From: Rubellimicrobium sp.
GTDB lineage: Bacteria; Pseudomonadota; Alphaproteobacteria; Rhodobacterales; Rhodobacteraceae
Reading direction: 5' to 3'
DNA length: 64,000 nucleotides
NCBI GenBank assembly: GCA_020852925.1
Contig: JADYZU010000039.1
Location: 1 to 64,000, forward strand
The notes beneath the pieces were generated by a model. The model ran no database searches, was not told where the DNA came from, and worked only from the letters and a program-made list of their open reading frames with translations. The first letter of the stretch is position 1. Each line of letters starts with the position of its first letter. Positions 16,613 through 25,968 of this stretch are shown in pieces. The position numbers and the translations under genes are program-made.

Positions 16613-17257
16613 CTATTCTCCGTCGGATGAATCGTCCCCCCCGCGCCAGAAGCCCCAGAACCCGCCGCCTTCACGGCCACCGCGATCCCAGCCGTGCCCA
16701 TGGCCCCAGCCCTGCCCGTGACCCCAGCCGTGACCCCAGCCCTCGCCACCCCGGTCGCCCGGGCCGCGGCCCATGCCCATGCCCATCCTCTCGCCGATCG
16801 CGGTGAATTCCTCGGCCGAGAGGCTGCCGTCCCCGTCCGCATCGAGGCGCGACAGCATCCGCTCGAACATGGTCGCGGGCGGGCCCATCTCGTCGGCCTG
16901 GAGGAGGCCGTCCCCGTTGCCGTCGCGCGCGGCAATCATCGCGGCAATCGCGGCGTTCCTGCGTTCGACCTCGGCGGCGGTGATCGCGGCGGCGATCTCC
17001 TCGACCGAAAGGGCGCCGTCGCCGTCGGTGTCATATCCCGCCATGCGCGCGGCCATCGCCGCCTCGATCTCGGCCGGGGTCACCGACCCGTCGCCATCGG
17101 CATCGAGCGTGGCAAAGTCCGGCATCATGGCGCCCATCGCAAGGGGCCCGCCCATCATGCCCATGCCACCCATGCCCATCATCGCCGGCCGGTCGGCCAT
17201 CGCGCCCGCCGCCACCAGTCCGCCGGCCAGAGCCGTTGCCAGGAACAGTCGTGTCAT
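16613..17257 (-). CDS. Exported protein with four EF-hands
   Basis: A 214-residue exported protein: signal peptide (about 1-21), a Met/Gly-rich stretch, then four canonical 12-residue calcium loops at 52-63, 76-87, 112-123 and 139-150, each starting with Asp and, in loops 1, 2 and 4, ending Glu. All have DxDGDG or DxNGDG. The C-terminus repeats GWGHG units rich in His, Gly and Trp, suggesting a second, possibly transition-metal, site. It is first in an operon with an ECF sigma factor, a putative anti-sigma factor and a CnrX-like sensor, so it may take part in sensing or buffering divalent cations outside the cytoplasm. That role is inference. Confidence 0.88.
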   Translation of the reverse strand: MTRLFLATALAGGLVAAGAMADRPAMMGMGGMGMMGGPLAMGAMMPDFATLDADGDGSVTPAEIEAAMAARMAGYDTDGDGALSVEEIAAAITAAEVERRNAAIAAMIAARDGNGDGLLQADEMGPPATMFERMLSRLDADGDGSLSAEEFTAIGERMGMGMGRGPGDRGGEGWGHGWGHGQGWGHGHGWDRGGREGGGFWGFWRGGDDSSDGE

Positions 17258-17470
17258 GTCTCTCTCCTTGACGTTCCCTCCGGCCCGATCGCCGGCGGGA
17301 TCATCAGTGAAACGGCCGGGCGCGGGGATTCCGTCGCGGGGGGCGGCGATAATCCGCAGCAATCTGGTAACGCTTCTGCGACATTTCCGCGCGCGACCGC
17401 CGGACCCCTTCCAATCGCGTTCCGGCGCGGGCATGTGAGGGCGGTCCCCCGCTGCCGCAAGAGTGCCCCC

Positions 17471-17908
17471 GTGTCCGATGCCACCTTCGCGCCCAAGCCC
17501 GCCGGTGCCGAATCCGGTGCCGATTCCACCGCCGACAGCGCGGGGGATCGCCCGGCCATGACCGCGGTCCTGCGCGGGTTCCGCCGCACCTGCCCGAAAT
17601 GCGGGCAGGGCCGGCTGTTCAAGGGCTATCTGAAGGTCGCCGATTCCTGCACCGTCTGCCGCGAGGAACTGTGCCACCACCGCGCCGATGACGGGCCGGC
17701 CTATCTGACGATCCTTGTCGTGGGCCATGTCCTTGCGGTGGCGATGCATTTCGGCTGGGCATGGTTCCGGCCCGATCCGCTGGTGCTGGCCTCGGTGCTG
17801 GCGGTGCTGACGGTGGGGCTGTCGCTCTATCTGCTGCCACGGATCAAGGGCGGCATCGTCGGCGTGCAATGGGCCAAGCGGATGCACGGCTTTGGCGACA
17901 GGGCCTGA
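17471..17908 (+). CDS. DUF983 family membrane protein
   Basis: A protein of about 145 residues. A cytoplasmic part with two Cys pairs (CPKCGQG and CTVC) suggests a zinc ribbon; then the family signature HRADDGPAYLTILVVGH enters two transmembrane helices. DUF983 has no established function, though members sit near cytochrome oxidase or NUDIX genes in alphaproteobacteria. The start is uncertain: GTG 17471 is used because relatives have a short acidic N-terminal extension, while ATG 17558 gives 116 residues starting MTAVLRGFRRTCPKCG. The stop is 5 bases before the NUDIX start, so the two are probably translated from one message. Confidence 0.82.
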   Translation: MSDATFAPKPAGAESGADSTADSAGDRPAMTAVLRGFRRTCPKCGQGRLFKGYLKVADSCTVCREELCHHRADDGPAYLTILVVGHVLAVAMHFGWAWFRPDPLVLASVLAVLTVGLSLYLLPRIKGGIVGVQWAKRMHGFGDRA

Positions 17909-17913
17909 GGGCC

Positions 17914-18594
17914 GTGCCCGACACCCCGCCGGGGATCCGCGATGCCGCGACCATCATCCTGCTGCGCGACCGCAGCGGACCCGCGCCTTCGGTGCTGATG
18001 GGACGGCGGCCTGCGCAGGCGGTGTTCATGCCGGGCAAGCATGTCTTTCCGGGCGGCGCCGTCGATGCGGCTGATTCGCGCGTGACCCTTGCCGGGCTGC
18101 CGGGCGCGATCTGCCAGCAGCGTCTGGCCAGCGACAGCGCCGCCCTGCCTGCCACCCTCGCCGCCGCCGCGATTCGCGAGTTGTGGGAGGAAACCGGCCT
18201 GACCCTAGGCCGGCCCGGCGACTGGCCCGATCCGCCGCCGCCCGGCTGGGCCGGATTCGCCGCGCGCGGGCTGGTGCCGGACGGCTCGGCGCTGGTGCAT
18301 GTGTTCCGCGCGGTCACGCCGCCGGTCTGGCCGCGCCGGTTCGACACGCGGTTCTTCATGGCCGATGCCTGGGCGATCGCCGGCGATCCGGATGCCCTTG
18401 TCCCGCCCGAGGGCGAGCTTGAGGATCTGCGCTGGGTGCCGCTGGCGGATCTTGGCGCGGTTGACCTGCCGCGCATCACCCGCATCGTGCTTGCGCATGT
18501 GACCGGGCGCCTGACCGATCCCGGCCCGCCCCCGGTCCTGCCGCATTTTCGCGGCACCGCAGAGGAAACCTCCCGCGTCCCGCCCCTGTTCTAG
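17914..18594 (+). CDS. NUDIX hydrolase
   Basis: A 226-residue hydrolase of nucleoside diphosphates linked to another moiety. The NUDIX box is recognisable: FPGGAVDAADS, then, after an insertion, AAIRELWEETGL with the metal-binding REXXEE core. The long insertion between the glycine part and the Glu helix recalls the NUDT19/CoA-type and RNase-like subgroups, but the substrate cannot be assigned. The start is GTG 17914, closely following the DUF983 stop. Its stop codon overlaps that of the convergent desaturase gene in the tetranucleotide CTAG. Confidence 0.85.
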   Translation: MPDTPPGIRDAATIILLRDRSGPAPSVLMGRRPAQAVFMPGKHVFPGGAVDAADSRVTLAGLPGAICQQRLASDSAALPATLAAAAIRELWEETGLTLGRPGDWPDPPPPGWAGFAARGLVPDGSALVHVFRAVTPPVWPRRFDTRFFMADAWAIAGDPDALVPPEGELEDLRWVPLADLGAVDLPRITRIVLAHVTGRLTDPGPPPVLPHFRGTAEETSRVPPLF

Positions 18595-19511
18595 CTGTCC
18601 CCGCCGTCTCCGCCCGGCATGAGCGGATGCGGCACCGGATCCTTGGCCCGCCACAGATAGGTGCGCAGCACCTCGCCATAGGAACGGTAGCGGTAGCCGC
18701 CGTTGCGGCGCAGGTAATGGTCGCGCCTGCGGTCATAAAGCGCGGGCAGTTCGTGCCACGGCACGTTCGGGTGCATGTGGTGGACGACGTGGAAATTGTT
18801 GTTGAGGAACATGAAGGCGAACAGGCCGCGATCCTCGATCACCACGGTGCGGCCCGAGGCGCGTTCATGGGCGCGATGTTCGAGATAGGTGCGCAGCTTG
18901 AGGATGGCGATGGCCAGCCAGACCGACAGAAGCCAGGCCCAGACCGGCATCGGCGACGCAAGGACGATCCACAGCACCGCCGCAAGGCCCGGCACATGCC
19001 AGGCCCAGGCCCGGATCACCGCCCGGTCGCCCCGCGCCATCAGCCGCAGATCGCCCGCGACAAAGGAGACGGCCCCGATCAGCGGCCCCACCACCAGCCG
19101 CCCGATGAGCCGGTTGTTGAACCGCAGCACCGCCCGCCACCAGCCCGGCAGCCGCGCCCAGACCTTCGGATCGAGGTAGTTCGATTCCGGGTCGTCATAG
19201 GGATCGGTCAGGATCTCGTCGTGGTGATGGGCCAGATGCGTGTCCTTGAACCGGATCCAGGGCACATAGACGGTCAGTGGCAGGCCCAGCAGGGCTGCAT
19301 TCACCCATTCGTGCCGGGTCGGATGGCCGTGCACCGATTCATGCGTGAGCGAGGAATGCAGCGCCGCCGCGAATCCCGCCGCGATCACGGCCAGCCAGAC
19401 CGAGATCCCCGGCAACAGGAACAGCGCGCCCAGCCAGACCGCATGACAGGCGATGATGAGAGACAGGGTCAGCCACTCGACCGCAGGCAGGGGCCGCGAA
19501 GGTCCGGACAT
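18591..19511 (-). CDS. Membrane fatty acid desaturase family protein
   Basis: A 306-residue integral membrane di-iron enzyme. Three histidine boxes are present: HESVHGH, HLAHHH and HVVHHMH; hydrophobic segments lie between them. The family inserts double bonds in, or hydroxylates, fatty acyl or lipid chains using oxygen and an electron donor. The exact substrate is unknown. ATG 19511 (MSGPSRPLPAVEW) has a GGAG upstream and is preferred to an ATG 45 bases earlier. Monocistronic; shares its stop codon bases with the NUDIX gene on the other strand. Confidence 0.88.
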   Translation of the reverse strand: MSGPSRPLPAVEWLTLSLIIACHAVWLGALFLLPGISVWLAVIAAGFAAALHSSLTHESVHGHPTRHEWVNAALLGLPLTVYVPWIRFKDTHLAHHHDEILTDPYDDPESNYLDPKVWARLPGWWRAVLRFNNRLIGRLVVGPLIGAVSFVAGDLRLMARGDRAVIRAWAWHVPGLAAVLWIVLASPMPVWAWLLSVWLAIAILKLRTYLEHRAHERASGRTVVIEDRGLFAFMFLNNNFHVVHHMHPNVPWHELPALYDRRRDHYLRRNGGYRYRSYGEVLRTYLWRAKDPVPHPLMPGGDGGDS

Positions 19512-19592
19512 GGGCGCTCCATCCGCTGGAACCGGAAAACCGAGGGCACTGTGCATCGAAATCCGGCGCCCGGATAGCCGGATCCTTCAGGA

Positions 19593-20147
19593 TCAGCGCC
19601 CGGACGCGACCAGATGCGACAGGTCGTAGCCGTTGAAGTCGAGCATCTCGCGCGCGGCGACCATCCGGTCGGGCGGGATCGACGGGTTGCGGTCAAGGAT
19701 CAGGCCGGCGCTGCCGTCCGGCGTGCCGATCACCGCGGTGCGATAATCGACATCGACCCAGAGCACCCAGACCTCAACGATCCCCGGCCCCTCCTGCGCC
19801 CCGGCGCCGAGCGTGAACCGTCCCGGCCAGCGCCCGGGTTCGGCCGCGCCGCTCCAGCCGTCAAGAGGGGCGCCGTCCGCACCGGTGCAGGCCCAGCGCA
19901 TCGCGCCGGGCGCATGGGTCAGGGTCTCGTCCGCGCAGGCGGCGCCAGCGGGGCGCGGATAGCGCGCCACCACATGCCAGGTGCCGGCAAAGCGGTCCGC
20001 ATCGAACAGCGCCGCCGAGGCGATCGGTCGCGCCGGATCGCGCCATCCCGGCGCGGGCGCGGGCGGGGCGGCGCAGGCGGCCAGCCCGGCCAGCAGCCCG
20101 GCCATGGGCAGGATCCGGCGCAACCGGCGGGCGGGAGGGGCGCGCAT
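19593..20147 (-). CDS. Lipocalin family lipoprotein (Blc-like)
   Basis: A 184-residue outer-membrane-type lipoprotein: the signal peptide ends in the lipobox AGLAAC. The lipocalin GxW motif is DRFAGTWHVVARYPRP, followed by beta strands, with the late LILDRNPSIPPDRMV segment characteristic of bacterial lipocalin Blc, which binds lipids. It starts one base after the MerR-family regulator stop codon (TGA-G-ATG), so it is cotranscribed with the metal regulator. The start at 20147 is chosen for that junction; the frame is open further upstream inside the regulator gene. Confidence 0.85.
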   Translation of the reverse strand: MRAPPARRLRRILPMAGLLAGLAACAAPPAPAPGWRDPARPIASAALFDADRFAGTWHVVARYPRPAGAACADETLTHAPGAMRWACTGADGAPLDGWSGAAEPGRWPGRFTLGAGAQEGPGIVEVWVLWVDVDYRTAVIGTPDGSAGLILDRNPSIPPDRMVAAREMLDFNGYDLSHLVASGR

Positions 20148-20148
20148 C

Positions 20149-20601
20149 TCAGGCAAAGGCGGGGCTGGTGCCCGTCCCGTCTGCCGGATCGTGGTCATGG
20201 GCACAAAGCGCGTGGTTGCCCAGCACTTCGATCACCCGGCATTCGCCCACCGTTCCGTGCGCGCCCGTCGCCACCATGCGTTCAAGTTCCCCCTCCAGCG
20301 CGGTCAGCCGCGCGATGCGCGCCCTGACGGCGGCCAGTTGTTCGCGCGCGATGCTGTCCGCCCCGGCGCAGGGAAGGTCGGGATGTGTTGCCAGGCTGAT
20401 CAGATCGCGGATCGCGCCCAGGGGAAAGCCCAGTTCGCGCGCGTGCCGGATGAACGACAGCCGCGCCAGCGCCGCCTTCGGATAAAGCCGCTGGTTGCCG
20501 CGCGACCGTTCCGGCACCGGCAGCAGGCCGATTTCCTCGTAATAGCGGATGGTCGGCACCTTGACCCCCGCCGCCTGCCCCAGTTTCCCGATCGACAACA
20601 T
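20149..20601 (-). CDS. MerR-family metal-responsive regulator (ZntR/CadR-like)
   Basis: A 150-residue activator. Residues 1-70 are the MerR winged helix (IGKLGQAAGVKVPTIRYYEEIGLLP), then the dimer helix, then a metal-binding end with Cys in PDLPCAGADS, GECRVIEVL and LCAHDHDP. The Cys/His-rich C-terminus suits Zn2+, Cd2+ or Pb2+. It is divergent from zntA; the 104-base gap holds a classic MerR-type promoter with a 19-base spacer and an operator dyad. It should activate zntA by untwisting that promoter when metal is bound (family knowledge). Confidence 0.88.
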   Translation of the reverse strand: MLSIGKLGQAAGVKVPTIRYYEEIGLLPVPERSRGNQRLYPKAALARLSFIRHARELGFPLGAIRDLISLATHPDLPCAGADSIAREQLAAVRARIARLTALEGELERMVATGAHGTVGECRVIEVLGNHALCAHDHDPADGTGTSPAFA

Positions 20602-20606
20602 CGTGC

Positions 20607-20637
20607 TTGAACCTCCAGTCGCTGGAGAGATTAGGCA
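20607..20637 (+). promoter_or_regulatory. MerR-type promoter of zntA (19-base spacer)
   Basis: The -35 box TTGAAC (607-612) and -10 box TAGGCA (632-637) are separated by 19 bases, longer than the usual 17. The spacer contains a perfect dyad CTCCAG-TCG-CTGGAG (613-627). This arrangement is diagnostic of promoters activated by MerR-family regulators and faces zntA; the regulator is encoded divergently next to it. Confidence 0.9.
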
Positions 20638-20705
20638 GGATGCGGAACCGGGACAAGGGTGATTCGCGCCCGGTCGATCAGGTCGGGCAAGGAACGGACG
20701 GCAAC

Positions 20706-22970
20706 ATGAGCGGGACGACAGCGGGCGGCGCACGCCGGGAATGGGCCCTGAGCGGCATGGACTGCGCGGCCTGCGCGCTCAAGGTCACGCGGGCGGTGGA
20801 ACGGATCGACGGGGTGGAGGGGGTCGAAGTGGCGCTGATGGCCGAGCGGCTGTCGCTGCTGCTGGCACCGGCGCTGGATCCCGGCGGCTCCGAGGCGGCG
20901 CGCGTCAGCGCCGAGGTCGAGCGTCAGGTGCGCGCGCTGGGCTATGGCATCGCGCCGGATGCGCGCGGGGCGCCCGGCACGGGACAGGGGCACGACCACG
21001 GCCATGACCATGACCATGACCATGCGCCCGCGCCCGCCGTTCAACTCCATGACGTTCCGGGCGAACGCGGCCTGCCGTGGCATCGCACCGGCAAGGGGCG
21101 GCTGGTGATGCTGAGCGGGGCGCTTCTGGCGGCGGCGATGCTGGCCGATCTCGGGCTGCCCGAGGGGGTCGGGGCCTGGGCCTATATCCTGGCCTGCCTC
21201 ATCGGCCTTGGGCCGGTAGCGCGGCGGGCCTGGGCCGCACTTGTGACCGGGCAGCCCTTCACCATCGAAAGCCTGATGACCGTGGCCGCCGTCGGCGCGC
21301 TCTTCATCGGCGCGGCCGAGGAGGCGGCCCTTGTCGTGTTTCTCTTCGCGGTGGGCGAGGTGCTCGAGGGGGTGGCGGCCGGGCGGGCGCGCGACGGGAT
21401 CCGGGCCTTGACCGCGCTGGTGCCCCGCAGCGCGCTGATCGAGACCGACACCGGCCCGCGCGAAGTGCCGGCCGCCACGCTGACCCCCGGGCAGCGCGTG
21501 CTGGTGCGGCCCGGCGAACGCATCCCCGCCGATGGCGCGGTCCTCGAGGGCAGCGCCGGCGTGGACGAAAGCCCGGTGACCGGCGAAAGCCTGCCGCGCG
21601 CGCGCGGGCCGGGTGACGCGGTGCTGGCCGGGTCGATCGTCACCGATGCGGCCCTGCGCATCGAGGTGACGCGCGGCGCCGCCGACAATACCATCGCCCG
21701 CATCGTCCGCCTTGTCGAAGAGGCCGAAGCGGCGCGTGCCCCGACCGAACGCTTCATCGACCGCTTCTCGCGCCGCTACATGCCGGCGGTGGTGGCGCTG
21801 GCGCTGGCGGTGGCGGTCCTGCCGCCGCTGCTGGCGGGCGCCCCGTGGGAGACGTGGATCTATCGCGGACTCGCGCTGTTGCTGATCGGCTGCCCCTGCG
21901 CGCTGGTGATCTCGGTGCCCGCGTCGATTTCCGCGGCGCTGTCGACGGGGGCGCGTCACGGCCTGCTGATGAAGGGCGGCACGGTGATCGAGGCCGCCGC
22001 CGCGATCCGTCATGCCGCCTTCGACAAGACCGGCACCCTCACCCTGGGCCGCCCCGAAGTGACGCGGATCCTGCCCCTGACCGGCGAGGATCCCGAACGC
22101 CTGATCGCGCTGGCCGCCGCGCTCGAGGCCGGATCGTCGCATCCGCTGGCGCAGGCGGTGCTGCGCCGGGCCGCGGGGGCGGTCCTGCCGCAGGCCACGG
22201 GCGCGCGCGTCCTGCCCGGCAAGGGGATGACGGCGCGGGTCGCAGGGCGCGACCTGACCATTGCCAGCCCGCGCCACGCCGAGGCGGCGGCGGCAGGCGG
22301 CCTTGGCCCGCAGACCCTGGGTCTGATCGCGGCCGAAGAGGCGCAGGGTCAGACCGTCGCGGTCCTTCTGGAGGGGGCACGCGCCCTTGCCCTGATCGCG
22401 TTTCGCGACACGCCGCGCGCCGACGCCGCGCCGGCGCTGGCCCGGCTGCGGGCCATGGGGATCACGCCGGTGATCCTGACCGGCGACAACCCGCGCGCCG
22501 CAGCCGCCCTTGCCGACGAGGTGGGCGCCGGGTTCCGGGCCGGGATGCTGCCGGGCGACAAGCTTGACGCGATCGCGCAGCTTGCGGCCGAAGGCGGGGT
22601 GATGATGGTCGGCGACGGGATCAACGATGCCCCGGCGCTCAAGCGGGCCAATGTCGGGGTGGCGATGGGATCGGGGACCGAGGTCGCGCTTGAATCCGCC
22701 GATGCGGCGGTGCTGCGCGACCGGGTCGGGGACATTGCGGCGCTGGTTGCGCTGGCCCGCGCCGCCATGGGCAACATCCGCCAGAACATCGCCATCGCTC
22801 TCGGGCTCAAGGCGGTGTTCCTTGTCACCACGGTGCTGGGGATCACCGGGCTGTGGATCGCGGTGCTGGCCGATACCGGGGCGACCGTCCTTGTCACGCT
22901 GAACGCGCTGCGCCTCATGCGCTGGCGCGACGGGGGCGCGCAATCCCGGGTCCGGCCGCCCGCGTCCTAG
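20706..22970 (+). CDS. zntA: Zn2+/Cd2+/Pb2+-exporting P1B-type ATPase
   Basis: A 754-residue inner-membrane pump. The N-terminal heavy-metal domain has GMDCAAC (Cys20, Cys23), followed by a His/Asp-rich stretch ([11 protein letters not shown] near 100). The membrane metal site is CPC at 396-398, the phosphorylation site is DKTGTLT from Asp440, and the hinge is [11 protein letters not shown]. The last helix carries [17 protein letters not shown], whose Asp is the extra ligand of zinc-type pumps. ATG 20706 follows AAGGAAC. Likely induced by the divergent MerR-type regulator. The stop shares CTAG with the convergent yacG stop. Confidence 0.95.
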   Translation: MSGTTAGGARREWALSGMDCAACALKVTRAVERIDGVEGVEVALMAERLSLLLAPALDPGGSEAARVSAEVERQVRALGYGIAPDARGAPGTGQGHDHGHDHDHDHAPAPAVQLHDVPGERGLPWHRTGKGRLVMLSGALLAAAMLADLGLPEGVGAWAYILACLIGLGPVARRAWAALVTGQPFTIESLMTVAAVGALFIGAAEEAALVVFLFAVGEVLEGVAAGRARDGIRALTALVPRSALIETDTGPREVPAATLTPGQRVLVRPGERIPADGAVLEGSAGVDESPVTGESLPRARGPGDAVLAGSIVTDAALRIEVTRGAADNTIARIVRLVEEAEAARAPTERFIDRFSRRYMPAVVALALAVAVLPPLLAGAPWETWIYRGLALLLIGCPCALVISVPASISAALSTGARHGLLMKGGTVIEAAAAIRHAAFDKTGTLTLGRPEVTRILPLTGEDPERLIALAAALEAGSSHPLAQAVLRRAAGAVLPQATGARVLPGKGMTARVAGRDLTIASPRHAEAAAAGGLGPQTLGLIAAEEAQGQTVAVLLEGARALALIAFRDTPRADAAPALARLRAMGITPVILTGDNPRAAAALADEVGAGFRAGMLPGDKLDAIAQLAAEGGVMMVGDGINDAPALKRANVGVAMGSGTEVALESADAAVLRDRVGDIAALVALARAAMGNIRQNIAIALGLKAVFLVTTVLGITGLWIAVLADTGATVLVTLNALRLMRWRDGGAQSRVRPPAS

Positions 22971-23146
22971 CCTGCGTCGTCGTCGCCGTCGCCGGCGCCG
23001 GCGGGCGGTGCCCCGGCCGGGATCGCATAGGCCCCGCCCAGCCAGCGCCCCAGATCGACATCGGCGCAGCGCGTGGAGCAGAAGGGCCGCGCCCGCGGAT
23101 CGGCCGGGCGGCCACAGACCGGGCAGGCGGGCGCCTTGACCTTCAT
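22967..23146 (-). CDS. yacG: DNA gyrase inhibitor YacG (zinc-finger protein)
   Basis: A 59-residue protein with the YacG four-cysteine zinc finger, CPVCGRP and [15 protein letters not shown]. In E. coli YacG binds GyrB and blocks DNA binding; whether this holds here is not known. The tail is acidic, Gly/Asp rich. ATG 23146 gives the family start [11 protein letters not shown]. It lies 26 bases downstream of the RNase G-like gene in the conserved infA-maf-RNase-yacG order. Confidence 0.88.
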   Translation of the reverse strand: MKVKAPACPVCGRPADPRARPFCSTRCADVDLGRWLGGAYAIPAGAPPAGAGDGDDDAG

Positions 23147-23172
23147 CGGCACCCCGCCTTCACCCCTGCCCC

Positions 23173-24198
23173 TCACCCCTGCCCCGCGATCAGCCGCGCC
23201 AGCGGCGCGCGCTCGCGTTTGCGGTTCAGTTCATAAAGCCCCATCGTGGTCCAGCCGACCAGGCTGGTCTCGACCGGGTCGTTGCGGAACACCGCGCGCA
23301 AGGACTGATCGAGCGGCTGGCGCTGCCCCTTGGGCATCGGCGCGAAATCGACCACCACCTGCCCGCCCAGCCCGCGCAGCCGCAACTGCCGCGGCAACTG
23401 CCGCGCCGCCGCCAGATTGGCCTTGAGCGCGGCGGCGGGCGATGCGTCGCCGCCGGTGTTCACATCGACCGCGATCAGCGCGCGCGTCACCTCGACGAAC
23501 ATGCCCGCGCCGCCCAGATCGACCAGGGGCGAGGCCAGCGCCGCGATCTGCCCGGCAAGGCCGGTGCGCTCGAACGCGCCCTCCTCGCGCAGGACATGCT
23601 CCGCGTCCCAGTCGCGCAGGGCCAGGTCATGCGGCCCGTCGCCATCCGCCAGAAGCTCGGGCCCCTGCCCGGCATCGGCCAGCACCCTTTGCGCCAGATC
23701 GGTCATGAGCCGCAGGTCGAGCAGGATTTCCGCATCCTCGGCCCCCTCGCAGGAGGATCGCAGGATCAGGCCCATCCCCTCGGGCGGCGGGCCGGCAAGG
23801 GCGGTCAGCCGGGCGCGGCACCCTTCGTCGCGGATGGTGCGGCTGACGTTCACGCCGGGCGCGCCGGGGGTGACGATGACATGGCGGCCCTTGAACAGGA
23901 TCCGGTCCGAGACCGGCACGGCCTTGCCCTCTTCGGCGATGCCGGCCACCTGGACCAGCATTTCCTCGCCCGGGCGCAGGCCGCGCGCGCTGCGCAGCCA
24001 GGCGGTTTCGCCCCCGGGCAGGCGCAGGAACATGCCGCCCTGCCCCCTGAGCGGCCGGTCGCAGACCGCGCGAAAGACCGCGCCGGGGCGCGGGGCGCCT
24101 TCGTCGTCGATCAGAAGATCATCCAGCCGCCCGTCAACCATGAGCGCGGCCGCCTCGGCCCCGTTCCAGCGGTCCAGAACGATGGTGCGGCCCTTCAT
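23173..24198 (-). CDS. Ribonuclease E/G family protein (short form)
   Basis: A 341-residue protein of the RNase E/G family. The two metal-binding aspartates are visible in [10 protein letters not shown] and [12 protein letters not shown]. It is shorter than RNase G (about 490), and the S1 region and zinc-link cysteines are not obvious, so it is the compact alphaproteobacterial form found between maf and yacG. It may cleave RNA or may have a narrower role; the main RNase E would be encoded elsewhere. The ATG at 24198 overlaps the maf stop in ATGA. Confidence 0.85.
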   Translation of the reverse strand: MKGRTIVLDRWNGAEAAALMVDGRLDDLLIDDEGAPRPGAVFRAVCDRPLRGQGGMFLRLPGGETAWLRSARGLRPGEEMLVQVAGIAEEGKAVPVSDRILFKGRHVIVTPGAPGVNVSRTIRDEGCRARLTALAGPPPEGMGLILRSSCEGAEDAEILLDLRLMTDLAQRVLADAGQGPELLADGDGPHDLALRDWDAEHVLREEGAFERTGLAGQIAALASPLVDLGGAGMFVEVTRALIAVDVNTGGDASPAAALKANLAAARQLPRQLRLRGLGGQVVVDFAPMPKGQRQPLDQSLRAVFRNDPVETSLVGWTTMGLYELNRKRERAPLARLIAGQG

Positions 24199-24797
24199 GC
24201 GCGTTCTCCGGTGACATAGCCCGCTGCGGTCAGAAGGCCCGCGGTCTCGGTCAGGGGCAGGCCCACCACCGCGGTATAGGAGCCGTTGACCCAGGGGATG
24301 AAGGCGCCGGCGCGGCCCTGGATCGCATAGCCGCCGGCCTTGCCCTGCCATTCGCCCGAATCGAGGTAATCCGCGATCTCGGGGCCGGACAGGCGCTTGA
24401 ACGCCACCACGCAATCGACCGTCCGCTGCCACAGCCGCGCCTCGCGCCGCACCGCCAGCGCGGTGATGACCCGGTGGCGCCGGCCCGACAGCAGCCGCAG
24501 GAACGCCTCGGCCTCGGCCCGGTCGGCGGGTTTGCCCAGGATGCGCCGCCCCAGCGCCACGGTCGTGTCGGCGCACAGGATCACCTCGTCCGGGGCGGGA
24601 TCGAGCGCGCGCGCCTTGCCGGCGGCCAGCCGTTCGACATAGGCGCGAGGCAGTTCGCGGGGAAGGGGTGTCTCGTCGATGTCGGGCGGGCGGATCGCGT
24701 CGGGGTGGACGCCGATCTGCGCCAGCAGTTCGCGCCGGCGCGGGCTTGCCGAACCCAGGATCAACCGCAGGCCCCTGTCGGGCCCGGTCGCGGACAT
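24195..24797 (-). CDS. maf: Maf family nucleotide pyrophosphatase
   Basis: A 200-residue cytoplasmic enzyme that hydrolyses non-canonical or modified nucleoside triphosphates. The Maf signature [10 protein letters not shown] is near residue 17, followed by the DIDETP, catalytic CADTTVAL and [19 protein letters not shown] blocks. It starts directly after the infA stop codon and overlaps the RNase G-like gene by four bases, so the three are one translation unit. Confidence 0.93.
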   Translation of the reverse strand: MSATGPDRGLRLILGSASPRRRELLAQIGVHPDAIRPPDIDETPLPRELPRAYVERLAAGKARALDPAPDEVILCADTTVALGRRILGKPADRAEAEAFLRLLSGRRHRVITALAVRREARLWQRTVDCVVAFKRLSGPEIADYLDSGEWQGKAGGYAIQGRAGAFIPWVNGSYTAVVGLPLTETAGLLTAAGYVTGERA

Positions 24798-25016
24798 CTA
24801 GCGGAAGCGGTAGTTGATCCGACCCTTGGTCAGATCGTAGGGGGTCATCTCGACCTGAACCTTGTCGCCGGCCAGAACACGGATGCGGTTCTTCCGCAGC
24901 TTGCCCGCCGTATGCGCGATGATCTCATGGCCGTTTTCCAGCTCGACCCGGAACGTCGCGTTCGGCAGGAGTTCCTTCACGACGCCAGGAAATTCGAGCA
25001 GTTCTTCCTTGGCCAT
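24798..25016 (-). CDS. infA: Translation initiation factor IF-1
   Basis: 72 residues, exactly the usual length, a single S1/OB-fold domain that binds the ribosomal A site with IF-2 and IF-3. The sequence [20 protein letters not shown] and the closing [10 protein letters not shown] are near-universal in alphaproteobacteria. It is the first gene of the infA-maf-RNase-yacG cluster here. In related genomes a low-molecular-weight phosphatase gene lies immediately upstream; here a nitrilase gene does. Confidence 0.98.
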   Translation of the reverse strand: MAKEELLEFPGVVKELLPNATFRVELENGHEIIAHTAGKLRKNRIRVLAGDKVQVEMTPYDLTKGRINYRFR

Positions 25017-25098
25017 GTGGTCTCCAGTGGAATCGTCGTCCGCGTCGGGCGCGGACGCAGGCCATATGCGCCGGTCCGCCCCGCAGATCAAGGCGGAT

Positions 25099-25968
25099 TT
25101 ATCGCAGGCGCTGCAATTGCGCCACAGTGCGATGCGCCTCCTGCTCTGGCCAGTGGCGGAAGTTGCCCACCTGCCCCTCCGCGCGCGGGCGGGCGATGGC
25201 GGCGGGATCGACCTGGGCGACCACGACAGCGGGCTGATCGGGAATGCTCTGGGCGATGATCCCGTCGGGCGGCAGGCCATGGTCGGGCGGCGCGAACAGG
25301 GCGGCGCGGCCGCAGTTCACATCGACGATGTCGCAGCCCGCCACGCCCCCGACCAGCGGCGCCTGCACGATCAGGCATTGCCCCTCGATCGCGCGGGCCC
25401 GGCAGGACTGGCGCACCCGGGTCTGCCCGGCGGGCAGATCGGTGCAGGACGGAACGAGGATGATCGACGCCCCGCCCTCGACCAGCGCGCGCGCCAGCAG
25501 GGGAAATTCGCTGTCATAGCAGACAAGCACGCCGATCCGGCCCAGCGCTGTCTCGAACAGGCGCAACTCGCGGCCCGCCGTCAGGTGCAGCACGTCGCGC
25601 TCGTAGGGGGTGAGGATCAGCTTGTCCTGATGCACCGCAGCCCCGGAGGGCGCGAACAGGAAGGCGCGGTTCACGATGCCCTCGGGGGTGGGCCACAGCG
25701 TGGTGCCGGCCAGGATGTGGCAGCCGTGGCGCCGGGCCAGCGTGCCGACGAGCCCCGCCCAGGCCAGCGCGACCGCGGCGGTGCGGTCGCGCCATTCAAC
25801 CGGCGAGAGCGTCGCCGGCGCGTCGATCAGCGCCGCCTCGACCCCGGCATATTCGGGCAGCACCACCAGATCGGCCCCCGCCCCGGCCACGATCCGGTCC
25901 AGCCGCGCCTCGAGCGTGTCCCAGTCCGGGCTGCGCCCGGGCGCATGGGCGACAGCGGCGATCCTCAT
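25099..25968 (-). CDS. Carbon-nitrogen hydrolase (nitrilase superfamily)
   Basis: A 289-residue amidase/nitrilase-fold enzyme. The catalytic triad is visible: Glu39 (VVLPEYAG), Lys116 ([11 protein letters not shown]) and Cys150 ([10 protein letters not shown]). The substrate is unknown, probably an amide. Its start codon overlaps the stop of the GNAT gene in ATGA. In several bacteria these two domains occur as one fused protein (GNAT N-acetyltransferase/carbon-nitrogen hydrolase), so the pair probably acts in one pathway. The trio NTF2-GNAT-nitrilase sits between genes that are otherwise neighbours in this family. Confidence 0.88.
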   Translation of the reverse strand: MRIAAVAHAPGRSPDWDTLEARLDRIVAGAGADLVVLPEYAGVEAALIDAPATLSPVEWRDRTAAVALAWAGLVGTLARRHGCHILAGTTLWPTPEGIVNRAFLFAPSGAAVHQDKLILTPYERDVLHLTAGRELRLFETALGRIGVLVCYDSEFPLLARALVEGGASIILVPSCTDLPAGQTRVRQSCRARAIEGQCLIVQAPLVGGVAGCDIVDVNCGRAALFAPPDHGLPPDGIIAQSIPDQPAVVVAQVDPAAIARPRAEGQVGNFRHWPEQEAHRTVAQLQRLR

